Source: Cokeromyces recurvatus (Eukaryota; Mucoromycota; Mucoromycetes; Mucorales; Mucoraceae). Taken from it: a stretch of DNA of 64,000 nt. The stretch lies in the NCBI RefSeq assembly GCF_025118155.1, contig NW_026251431.1, positions 1-64,000 on the forward strand, in the 5' to 3' direction. A model generated the notes under the pieces. The model made no database searches. It was given only the letters and a program-made list of their open reading frames with translations, and was not told the DNA's origin. Position numbers and translations under genes: made by a program. Below, piece by piece: positions 48,364-57,260 of the stretch (within the stretch, counting starts at the first letter, position 1; each line of letters opens with the position of its first letter).

Positions 48364-48790
48364 GCTTATATTGAAGACTCCATCCATTGTCTTTAGCATG
48401 ATAGCTTGTATAATTCCACTTAGCCCACTTCCAAATGATCCAAATATCGTAAGCATGGCTAATCTTTTCCCTAATTCCTTTTTAGTATACCAAGTGCCAA
48501 GCAAAAAAACAATCTATAGAACATGTTAATAAAATAGATCTGTATCAACTCTATACATATAAATTTTTACTCCGGGATAAAAACCTGCTTCTGCTAATCC
48601 AAGTAAAAATCGAATAAGATAAACTTCTTTTACTGACTGTACACATGCCATAGCGATTGTCAAGATACACCAAATAGCCTCTAAAGCAGGTAAATACTTT
48701 GAAGGTCTCATATTTGAAAGCAAAATATTAGAAGGTATTTGCATTCTAATACCATATATGAGTATATATGTATATATATGTGTATATATG

Positions 48791-48858
<68 letters not shown>

Positions 48859-49265
48859 AATAAAGGCTTTTATATTTATACACACACACATATATATATA
48901 TATGTTCTATTTACGTCAAGTAACCAATCATAAATAATACACCCATCCAGTTATATTGTAAACCTGTCACTTTCAATTCTTCCTCCATCCCACTAATAAA
49001 TGCACTACCTAATGCATCTTTAATATATACGTAAAGATTAGAATAGTAATTAGCTTTTACCTAGATTAGCATTGTCTAACGATTTCACAAGATTGCCAAA
49101 CATTGCAAACAATAAAAGCCTCTTATCCATTCGAAAGACAAACTCTATTTCCTCAACTCTATTAATGGCAACAGTTGTCACTTTATCTTCATCAAACAAA
49201 TGTTCCAATTCAATAGGGGATTGAGTAGGTATTATTAATTCAATTGATTCTTCTTCTTGTTTCAT
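47192..49265 (-). CDS. MFS anion:cation symporter (Dal5/allantoate-permease family)
   Basis: Major facilitator transporter of the Dal5/Tna1/Vht1 group, which carry organic anions such as allantoate, nicotinate or biotin with protons. About eight minus-strand exons encode it. The N terminus is acidic and then [26 protein letters not shown]. Next come [17 protein letters not shown], then [29 protein letters not shown]. The fourth exon has [20 protein letters not shown] with [12 protein letters not shown], typical of this subfamily, followed by [10 protein letters not shown] and a C-terminal [28 protein letters not shown] is the family's GXXXG-containing motif. The intron near 48760-48905 is a long (AT)n tract. 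The substrate is unknown. It is divergent from ATP17 with 363 bp between starts. Confidence 0.88.
48765..48905. repeat. (TA)n / TATATG microsatellite
   Basis: Alternating TATATATG units fill an intron of the MFS gene. Confidence 0.9.
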
Positions 49266-49628
49266 TATTTCTGTTTTAATAGAAGGTCAAATAGTTGACC
49301 TCTCTCTCCCTTTTTTTTTATTATTAATTTTTTCTTTCCCCCCTTTTTTTTTTTCAAAGGACTGCATAAACACGTTTTTTTTTTTTCTTTCTTTTCTTTC
49401 TTTTTTTTCTTTTTTTTTAATAGCAGTAGTCAGTTATAAATCGAGGGTGTACATAAGCCTGACTTTAAATTTAGTATATGGTGACGTTACAGACACCTTA
49501 TTTTTTATTTTATTACTATTTCATTTTATTTTATTTTTTATTTTTTTGGATTAAAAAAACCCCCTGTGTGTTATTTACTCCACATTTTTATTTTATTTAT
49601 TTAAATAATAATAATAAAAAAAAACACT

Positions 49629-50084
49629 ATGAGTGCCATTTTCCGTCGTGCTTACACCACCAAGTCTCTTATTCCTCCCAATATTGCCGCTGCTACTAAG
49701 CTTACTGGTTCTTCTAAAGATGCTCAAATTGGTCAATTAGTCAACTTTTATAAAGTAAACATTCAAAAATTATACATTTGTTAGTCATGCTCTTATTTTA
49801 TTTTATTTTTTTCATGTGTGAATTAGAAATTACCAAAGGGTAATATGGAGGCACCTAAGCCTTCTGGACCCTGGGGTCGTTACAAGGCTCGTTACATTGA
49901 TGGTGAAAATGCATCTGTCACTCCTTTGCTTCACCTTATTTTCGGTGTCTTTGTTATTGGCTACACTATTGATTACCAATTCCACTTGAGTAAGTTTTTT
50001 TTTTTCTTTTTTAAAAAAAAAAATGTCTTTATGTGAACTAACGATTTTTAAATAGAACATCACAAGAATGTTGAACATCATTAG
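49629..50084 (+). CDS. ATP17: Mitochondrial ATP synthase subunit f
   Basis: Subunit f is a small single-pass membrane protein in the peripheral stalk region of mitochondrial F1Fo-ATP synthase. Three exons (49629-49754, 49827-49989, 50056-50084) encode about 105 aa. The N terminus MSAIFRRAYTTKSLIP looks like a mitochondrial presequence. The middle has the conserved KLPKGNMEAPKPSGPWGRY and YKARYIDGENAS. A single membrane helix (LLHLIFGVFVIGYTIDY) follows, then HHKNVEHH. Codon use is C-richer than its neighbours (ATT/ATC, AAG), fitting high expression. It converges on RTC4. Confidence 0.93.
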
Positions 50085-50247
50085 ATTTGTTGGTCAAATA
50101 TAAATAAAAATTAACTATTTGTGTATTTATTCAGCAATATTATATGCATACAGAAAAAAGAAAAGAACTGAGAGGATATATACAACGTTGTTATTTTATT
50201 TTTATTTTTATTTTTTTTTTTTTTTGAGAAAGATATACATACATAAA

Positions 50248-51462
50248 TTATTCTTCTTCTTCTTCATTATTATTACTCAAGTTAATTGTGATTGATGAAT
50301 CACTGTTAATTGCCTTTTTATTATTATCTTGAATATCTTGATTTTCAACTGGGAACATGGCATTTCCATATTCTCGACTTTCTTCTATGATTTCTTGTGC
50401 TCTCCTTGTCATTTCTGGTTTTACACCATACTTTTTAAATAGATCATCCCGTATTAGCCGCACACCGACTTCGGGTACTAATACTTGTTGTAAGAACTCC
50501 ATCGGTAATTGCGGAGACTTTAACTGTGTCTTTAGCACATCTGAATCCTCTAAATACATTTTAGAGAGCGTCTCTAGAATGACAGAAGCCCCACGAGGAC
50601 CATAATATCCGGGCAAACTGGCCTCAAAGTGATGCATCATACCCATCGTACCACGCGCTTTGTTTTCTCCCAATTTCAAATAGGCCCCCTCAGCGATTTG
50701 ACGATAATGACTAGGTATTTTATTTTTAATGATCTGACGAAGTTCTTTATCGTATTTAACAATACGCTCTGGTAGTTCATGAAAGCGAATGGTACATGGA
50801 TACTGTTCTTTGGCCCCTTGAGGTTTGATGACCAATTCAAGTTTATGAAGTCGACAAAATGCATCCTTCTCCATACTTGATACTGGACGTAGGGTGGTAG
50901 CATGGCCCTTAAAAGAAGTTGTCACATGATGACGTTCCTCATAGGCCTTATCCTTTGTCTTGATCACCTTGAGGGCATGTTCGATTGCGTCTGTCATTGG
51001 GAACAAGAATTCACTGCAATAGGGGCATTGCGGCTTTTCTTCTTCCTCTCTCTGTACCCTTTGAGCCCTTTTGAAGTTGTCCAAGAGGGTTGATTCTGTT
51101 TCTGTATATCGGGTGGCGGTGCGTCTTCTCTTTTCAGGTAAGTTGAGGGTATCTTCAGAAATGATGGAATCTTTTCGGGTTTCCTTAAAATTAATACGTT
51201 TATATCTGGGGACAAGGATGTCATTAGAATGTTTAGAAAAACGTATTAGGCTATCTTTTTGAAAGTCATTATCGTCGTCGTCATCATCATGTTTTCTTTT
51301 GTTGTTAATCGTATCTCGTTTTAATCGATGAGGATTAGAAGGAATGTAAACAGTATTGGATCTTGGTGGTGGTAAGAGTGATGTTTCTCTGTTTGAATCT
51401 ACTGGTTCTTCATATTTATTCTTTATACTATAGCGACTAAAAGTATATGTATTTTTATGCAT
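50248..51462 (-). CDS. RTC4: RTC4-domain protein (restriction of telomere capping 4-like)
   Basis: Yeast Rtc4 is a nuclear and cytoplasmic protein of poorly known role, linked genetically to telomere capping. This is one uninterrupted frame of 404 aa. The N-terminal 130 residues are basic and disordered with an aspartate run and KRRRTATRY. A CPYC motif (PQCPYCSEFLFP) follows, possibly half a zinc site. The RTC4 domain (about residues 200-370) has FCRLHKLELVIKPQG, FHELPERIV, IIKNKIPSHYRQIAEG and SLPGYYGPRGASVI, with VPEVGVRLI and a conserved ESREYGNAMFP. The end is Asn/Glu-rich. It has no intron, unusual in this window. It is divergent from the next gene with 137 bp between starts. Confidence 0.82.
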   Translation of the reverse strand: MHKNTYTFSRYSIKNKYEEPVDSNRETSLLPPPRSNTVYIPSNPHRLKRDTINNKRKHDDDDDDNDFQKDSLIRFSKHSNDILVPRYKRINFKETRKDSIISEDTLNLPEKRRRTATRYTETESTLLDNFKRAQRVQREEEEKPQCPYCSEFLFPMTDAIEHALKVIKTKDKAYEERHHVTTSFKGHATTLRPVSSMEKDAFCRLHKLELVIKPQGAKEQYPCTIRFHELPERIVKYDKELRQIIKNKIPSHYRQIAEGAYLKLGENKARGTMGMMHHFEASLPGYYGPRGASVILETLSKMYLEDSDVLKTQLKSPQLPMEFLQQVLVPEVGVRLIRDDLFKKYGVKPEMTRRAQEIIEESREYGNAMFPVENQDIQDNNKKAINSDSSITINLSNNNEEEEE

Positions 51463-51599
51463 TCAAAAGAAATGAAAAGAAGAAGAAGAAAAAAAAAAGA
51501 GAGAGAGAGTACAAATAAAGTCATTTGCAAAAAAATGGAGTTTCAAATTTATTATTAAGCTTTTTTTTTTATTTATTTTTTTTTTTTTAAAATTCTTTA

Positions 51600-52505
51600 A
51601 TGGAACAGGATACCCTCAACTATGATAAGCCTAATGCTTATGATACCAATACCAATACCACTTCAACACTACCGCAAGAAGTCGTTGATGATTTCATCAT
51701 TCGTGCTCATTTCATTAATGGCAAACTTCCAGATGTTAAAACCAACGATGATGATGATGTGAATTCAGTAACAACCTCTTTACTTTCTCAACAACCTTCT
51801 TCAACAACATCACTTACTACGACCATCATTAACCCTATCACCGATCATGCGCAGATAGTACTCCCTCAACAACAAGTGGCAACACTTTTACAACAATCAC
51901 TTCATAAAATGCACAATAATAATAAAGAACATATCTTATGTTACGATATCTATAAGGTTTCACTCTTAAAACCTCAAGAACACGACATCTTCATGAATGA
52001 TGTCTTGGTTTATCAAAAGCGACAACCTCATTGTTATTCTTGGGGTTTTCAAAATGTTTTGTATCTGTCCAATATCAAAATAGCAGAGGCAAGGAGACGA
52101 GCGTTTAATAAGGAAATTACGATTGAATGGGGATTGTTTGATTCTTCCACAACACTATCCAACCCACTCCATAATAGCACACAGTCTCATTTGTTATTTA
52201 TTTATGAGACAGAATTCGAAGGTTATAGCTTAAGATGGAAGAGATCCAGTTTGTTATCACATGACTTGACATGTCATATAAAGATAGGAGACAAATGGAA
52301 ACTGTTGGCTTCCTTTGATAGTCATCGTATGGGCTATTTAATTCATTTGGGTAAACTCACGCTAGATAAGCGTCTACTTCAAAATGAATACTTGGAATCC
52401 CATTTATTAATTACTTGTTGTACCTTAATTGATTTAATGAGAGAAGTTGTTGAAAAGGCGGTTGGGTTAAATAAACAGGGAGGTGGTGTTGTAGGTAGTG
52501 ATTAA
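51600..52505 (+). CDS. Conserved-looking protein of unknown function, intronless
   Basis: I do not recognise this 301-aa protein with certainty. The first 110 residues are low-complexity (Thr/Asn/Asp-rich, then Gln/Ser-rich). The remaining part is compact and mixed alpha/beta in look, with WGFQNVLYLSNIKIAEARRR, FEGYSLRWKRSSLLSHDLTC, IKIGDKWKLLASFDSHRMGY and LLITCCTLIDLMREVVEKAV. A beta-rich domain ending in a hydrophobic helix recalls tubby/LURP-one-like folds, but this is a guess. The C terminus is GGGVVGSD. No signal peptide is seen. A shared promoter with RTC4 is likely given the 137-bp gap. Confidence 0.7.
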   Translation: MEQDTLNYDKPNAYDTNTNTTSTLPQEVVDDFIIRAHFINGKLPDVKTNDDDDVNSVTTSLLSQQPSSTTSLTTTIINPITDHAQIVLPQQQVATLLQQSLHKMHNNNKEHILCYDIYKVSLLKPQEHDIFMNDVLVYQKRQPHCYSWGFQNVLYLSNIKIAEARRRAFNKEITIEWGLFDSSTTLSNPLHNSTQSHLLFIYETEFEGYSLRWKRSSLLSHDLTCHIKIGDKWKLLASFDSHRMGYLIHLGKLTLDKRLLQNEYLESHLLITCCTLIDLMREVVEKAVGLNKQGGGVVGSD

Positions 52506-52559
52506 TAATAATAAATGATTCAATGTTATCGCATCATTTTATCTTTATTGTGTGGAAAG

Positions 52560-52725
52560 GGGTAGTCATAGTAGTAGTAGTAATGGAAGAGGTCCGGACC
52601 GGATTACTAACCGCACTCACCAAATGATGGTGGTGAGTGGTGGTGGTACTGGTGCTGATAATGGGTGCTAGTTGCTGTTTGGTGGTGCTGGTGCTGGTGA
52701 AAGCACCCCCCCCCTCTGTTAGTTG
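52560..52725. repeat. GC-rich GGT/GTA-repeat island upstream of eL38
   Basis: The stretch has GTAGTAGTAG, the palindrome GGTCCGGACC (52591-52600), repeated GGTGGTG/GGTGCTG words and a C9 run. It is far more GC-rich than its surroundings and lies 65-230 bp before the eL38 start, so it may be promoter or 5' UTR. Confidence 0.6.
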
Positions 52726-52789
52726 TTATAGAGTTGTTATGTAAGTTCATATCATCCTTCCTTTAAGCAAGGTACTATAAATTCATTCA

Positions 52790-53210
52790 ATGGTAAAGGA
52801 AAATCAATACAAATAATTAGCAATAAATGGATGATTTATTTATTTATTTATTTTTAATTAGCCCAAGCAGGTTCTGGACATCAAGAATTTCCTCGAAATC
52901 ACTCGTAGAAAGGACGCTCGTGGTAAAATGATGACAATGTTACTTTTTTTTTTTTTTTTACTAATGTGTTAATTTTTCAAACAAATTGTAGCTGCCCGTG
53001 TCAAGAAGAATGGTGACCAATACAAGTTTAAGGTCAGATGTTCTCGCTACCTTTATACTTTAGTTGTTAACGATCGTCAAAAGGCTTTGAAGCTTAAGCA
53101 ATCTCTTCCTCCTGGTAAAGATTATTTTATATGCATTAGGAAAGAAAAATATATTGACTTCTTTTTTCTTTCTTTCTTTCTTTATAGCTCTTAGTGTTCA
53201 AGAACTTTAA
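52790..53210 (+). CDS. RPL38: 60S ribosomal protein eL38
   Basis: eL38 is a small protein of the large ribosomal subunit. Four exons: 52790-52792, 52862-52922, 52992-53114 and 53188-53210. The first coding exon is only the ATG, followed at once by a GTAAAG donor. The product of about 69 aa reads [20 protein letters not shown] and has the family motifs [15 protein letters not shown] and LKLKQSLPP, ending VQEL. Codon use is strongly biased (AAG, CTT, CGT) as expected for high expression. Confidence 0.95.
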
Positions 53211-53231
53211 GTAATGGATTTATTTTGATTC

Positions 53232-53262
<31 letters not shown>

Positions 53263-53518
53263 GTAAAATAAAACATGGATTGGAATATAGTAGTGTTAGA
53301 TGTTGAAAGAATGATTTGTATAAAGGATGGTTTTTTTTTCTTTTATTTTATGAAAAGAGATCAATTTATATTGTTAATTACGAGAGAGAAACACCAAAGA
53401 TGCTGCCACCAGTCACTTTTTTTTTTTCACTAGTCAACGAACTTGTAAAAGAAAAATCAATATCCATATTTTTTTTTTTTTATTTATTTATTTCTTCCTC
53501 TTTCTCCGTCTTTTACTA

Positions 53519-53937
53519 ATGTCTGATAGGAATAAAGCACATCTAGAAAAACTCGTAAATAACTAATAGTTATTTTTATGCAACTTTTTTTTTTTTTAAA
53601 TTATTATACAATTGTATAGATTCAAGAAGCAAAAGTACTTAATGCTGAATTATCTCATATAAGATCTACTACAGTAAAGTATAACAAATTGTTCTCATTT
53701 ATTTTATTTTTTTGGCTTGTTTGTTTTCAGCTCTAACATATACACGTATGTTTATAAAGGCTTTGTATGAGCGTCATGTACCTTCTTCAAATATATTCTT
53801 TTTAGCAGATAATAATGATCTCGTAAAATCTAAAAGTATTCGTAATGTATTCATTGTGTAGCTTTAATTATTAGTTGACATATTAATCACTAATTCGTGT
53901 AGATTATCAAAAAGAATTAGAAAAGCAATTAAAATAA
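53519..53937 (+). CDS. ASDURF: ASDURF-like prefoldin-fold small protein
   Basis: Human ASDURF is a prefoldin-like subunit of the PAQosome co-chaperone, encoded by an upstream ORF of ASNSD1. Here a separate four-exon gene (53519-53554, 53620-53673, 53760-53835, 53903-53937; sum 201 nt) encodes 66 aa. A first helix (HLEKLIQEAKVLNAELSHI) is followed by SSNIFFLADNNDLVKSK and a second helix KNYQKELEKQLK. The SNIFFLAD core with flanking coiled-coil helices is the diagnostic feature. The joins maintain phase; the third exon uses an AAAG acceptor because the earlier CAG would give a stop. The protein is short compared with the human one (about 96 aa) and is distant. Confidence 0.7.
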
Positions 53938-54063
53938 AGCTTTTTTTTATTTTTTATTTTTTCGGGTATCCAAAATTCAACAATAAAAAAAAAAAATGAT
54001 AATAAGAATAATGTTTTAGTATTCCTTTTTAAAATTATTATTACTATTATTGATTGATAAATA

Positions 54064-55088
54064 ATGAATCCATTACCTGATCCTCTTACAATTGCTAGTG
54101 GGCCTATTTCAGCTTACATGAGTGGACATGATAGTAATATGCAGTTGAATTCATGTTTATTCAATATGTATTAATTCACGTACTTGGTTTTTTTTTTTTT
54201 TTAATATTAGAGGTTAATTTGGCTTATGCAAAATATTTTGGGAAAAAAACAGATGCTGTCAGTGCCACATTCAAAAGCCTTAATTCAAAGGGATTTCTTA
54301 TCGTATACAAGACGATGGATGGTTCAGAACACGAAGTTTTTATTGAATATATTCGACCTGTTACAAAACGTGAAGATGTACGTCCTGTATTAGAAGACAT
54401 GGCAGAGGAAGCTGAAGCAGCACTTGGCATGGTAAAAAATATATATACATTAATATATTAATAATAATAATATAATCTGCCTCCCCTTTTTTTTTTTTCT
54501 TCTACCCAATAAATATAATATTTTAATTAACTTTTTATGTAGCCTAGTTCTCGGAATGGTCCTCCTCCATTGAAGGCGCTCATGAAAGCAGCGGAAATTG
54601 AAGAAGCACAAAAGACCGAAATCGAAAAGTTACATCAACAAGACGATGAAGATGCAAAGATGTCTGCTAGAATTGCATCACAAGCTGTGGGTAACATCTT
54701 TGAAGAAGTCAAAGAAAATACATTAGACGTATTTTATCCTGCAGATCGTTTTTGGCAAGCCGCCATTACAATGGGTTTGGGTACAAATGCACTTTTAGGA
54801 TATGCTTCAGACGATTTTTTACGTCGTTTATTATTACCTTCTTCTGTAGTCATCTTTCGTAATTACCTTACAATGGAGTTGATTCGTAAGATATTTGTGA
54901 CAGCTATTGCAGTACATATTGTAGAAGGTCTAGTTGCGTTAGGTATCTGTTTAAAACGTAGATGGTATAGCCCTATGAATACGTTTAAATGGACTCTAAG
55001 TACAGTTTTATATGGATATGCATCCATGACAAAGCTTTTAGGTCATTGTGAAAAAAGTAAAGAAAAAAAAAAAGATGATTTAAAATAA
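54064..55088 (+). CDS. DUF2470 plus TMEM254-like (DUF4499) membrane protein
   Basis: Three exons (54064-54133, 54211-54431, 54543-55088) encode about 278 aa. The N-terminal 100 residues are a DUF2470 domain, a haem-oxygenase-associated fold: SAYMSGHDKVNLAYAKYFG and DAVSATFKSLNSKGFLIVY, then HEVFIEYIRPVTKREDVRPV. A charged helical linker follows (KALMKAAEIEEAQ). The C-terminal part has about three membrane helices and resembles TMEM254/DUF4499: IRKIFVTAIAVHIVEGLVAL and YSPMNTFKWTLSTVLYGY with a Lys-rich tail. The combination seems real because the joins are in frame. Function unknown. Confidence 0.75.
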
Positions 55089-55468
55089 AGACTTGTAGAA
55101 ATTATATGTGTAAATCAAACGTTTATCATCATTCATTTATACATGTCATCATAATGTTGTTTAATACTATACACCTCCATCTAAGGTCTGTTGTTGTGCA
55201 CATGCTCATTATTATAACAATATGCTGGTGAGAGTTTATAGAAAGGAGATATATACAAGTAGAATAAATTGTTCTCTTATGATAGCATGAAAATATATAC
55301 TAACTAGTAGTTTCAAGCAAACTACTACTTCTTTTTTATATGAATTCAATCTCAGCATTCTGTAGCACGTTATTGTTGCTGTATTGAGTGATGACGACGA
55401 CCACGTAATCACCCCCCTTTTTTTTTTTCTATTATATCCATCCATCCATTCGTTTTTCTTTATCGAAT

Positions 55469-56140
55469 ATGGCTGATACTGAGGAAAAGAAGATTGTTGA
55501 ACAAGTAAGTATAAGAGGAGAAAGAACTTTTTTTTTAAAAAAAGAAAAAAAAAGAAATGAACTGAATTTGTGTCTAAATTGTTAATTAGCAAGAGGAAGA
55601 AGTTGAATCCCCTGATGTTCATTTTGAACCCATTGTTAAATTGGAAGAAGTTGAAGTAAAAACAAACGAAGAAGATGAAGAAGTCCTTTTCAAGATGTAA
55701 ATTTTATAATAATTTTATATAACGAGATTCAATTCTAACTATTTTGTTGTTGTTTTTTTTAAAGGCGTGCTAAGTTGTTCCGTTACAGCAATAAAGAATG
55801 GAAGGAACGTGGTACAGGTGATGTGAAATTCTTACAACACAAGGAAACCAAGAAAATTCGTTTGTTGATGCGTCGTGATAAGACCCTCAAGGTTTGTGCC
55901 AACCACTACGTCGATTCTATCATGAAGCTTTCTCCCAATGTTGGTTCTGACCGTTCTTGGGTTTGGAATGTTACTGCTGATGTCTCTGACGGTACACCTC
56001 AAGCCGAAACTCTTGCTATTCGTTTTGCTAATTCTGAAAATGCCAACCTCTTCAAGGAAAAGTTCGAAGAAGTTCAAAAGTTAAATAAAGAATTGAAGCA
56101 AAAGGAAGATAAGAAGGATGAAAAGAAAGAAGATGCTTAA
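55469..56140 (+). CDS. RANBP1: Ran-binding protein 1 (RanBP1/Yrb1)
   Basis: RanBP1 binds Ran-GTP and promotes GTP hydrolysis by RanGAP during nuclear export. Three exons (55469-55504, 55590-55696, 55765-56140) encode 172 aa. After an acidic N terminus the RanBD1 domain starts [20 protein letters not shown], then [20 protein letters not shown] and [20 protein letters not shown]. The signature [13 protein letters not shown] and a [18 protein letters not shown] stretch follow. The C terminus is Lys/Glu-rich. Codon bias is high. It is the single RanBD form, not RanBP2. Confidence 0.95.
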
Positions 56141-56743
56141 TTTGTGATCAAAATAAAAACACTACGCATTTAGTTTCATTTTATTTTATTTTTTTCTTTT
56201 CATTTGTTTTTTTATTTTTTATATAGGTACATGTACCTTTATCCCCCCCCTCTCCATCCCTCCCACACAAACATACAGAGAGACACCACACACTTTTTTT
56301 TTTATATTTTTATACACATTGAGCACATACTTTAATAATAAATATAACTTGTTTTTCTATTTCTACAAAAAAAAAAAAAAAAAAAAAAAAATATCAACAA
56401 CAGAACAAAGATGCTTTTTTATTTGTTATGCAGCAGTGTATTTTGAGTAATTGTTCTGAATAATCATTTCGGCTTAAAATACAGTGTATTTATCAAAGAA
56501 ATTAAAGCAAAGATCGAACAACGAAGAATTGAATAATTACTAAAGTTTTTGTTCTTATGCATTAAAGTCAATTATTTGTATAGTAGCAGTTTACTGTTAT
56601 CTTTATTGAATAACCCCAAGATGAATAAATGTTTATTCATAACTCACATTTGCAGTGAAAAAAAAATATATATTAAAATAAGGGCGATAATAAAAATAGA
56701 ATAACGAATACAAGACATATTCGAGCCGAACAGGTCCGGCGGA

Positions 56744-56752
56744 TCACGTGAC
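56744..56752 (+). promoter_or_regulatory. TCACGTGAC palindrome upstream of tRNA-Asn
   Basis: Same nine bases as upstream of tRNA-Phe, 58 bp before the tRNA start. A TATATAAAAA-type box lies between them near 56781-56791. Confidence 0.45.
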
Positions 56753-56810
56753 TTCATATAAAGGCTGTATTAAGGTTATATAGTATATAAAAATTTCATT
56801 TGCGCCAACA

Positions 56811-56884
56811 GCTTCTATGGCGCAATTGGCTAGCGCGTCTGACTGTTAATCAGGAGGTTGGTGGTTCGAGCCCACCTAGGAGCG
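56811..56884 (+). tRNA. trnN(GTT): tRNA-Asn (GTT)
   Basis: A 74-nt cloverleaf: acceptor GCTTCTA / TAGGAGC (one T-G wobble), anticodon arm TCTGA-CTGTTAA-TCAGG with anticodon GTT (56845-56847), T arm with GTTCGAG, discriminator G. There is no intron. A T7 run at 56890-56896 serves as Pol III terminator. Confidence 0.94.
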
Positions 56885-56889
56885 ATTCA

Positions 56890-56896
56890 TTTTTTT
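56890..56896 (+). terminator. Pol III terminator of tRNA-Asn
   Basis: A run of seven T lies 5 nt after the tRNA 3' end. Confidence 0.75.
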
Positions 56897-57260
56897 ATTT
56901 TTGGTTTTTTAAAAAAAATAAATACAATTACATTGTTAAGTTAAATAATATATCATTACTATTGTGTATAGGAGGTACTTTTTTTTTTTTGGTAAGAAAG
57001 AAATTTTTCTTTTCCTCTAATTATACAAAATATGATTATTATCATATAATCATATACACATTTAGTATCAACCAGAATTAAAAAAAAAAAAAAAGAAATT
57101 ATTTAAAAGTGTCTTTCTATAAACTCAATAAAGATATCTAAAGGCAAGCATCATGTAGCTTTTTGAGAGTTAATATTTTATATGTTTTTCTTTTTTTAAA
57201 AAAGAAAATAAAATAAAAAAAAAAGTATTAATTTACTATTATAGGTATATCATGGAGTTA
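56897..57260. other. Spacer, no gene
   Basis: AT-rich DNA with A and T runs and no supported frame. It is the convergent spacer between tRNA-Asn and the WD40 gene. Confidence 0.5.

Noticed and set aside
48526..48933. Frames rich in Tyr-Ile repeats
   Set aside because: They are translations of the (TA)n tract in an intron of the MFS gene.
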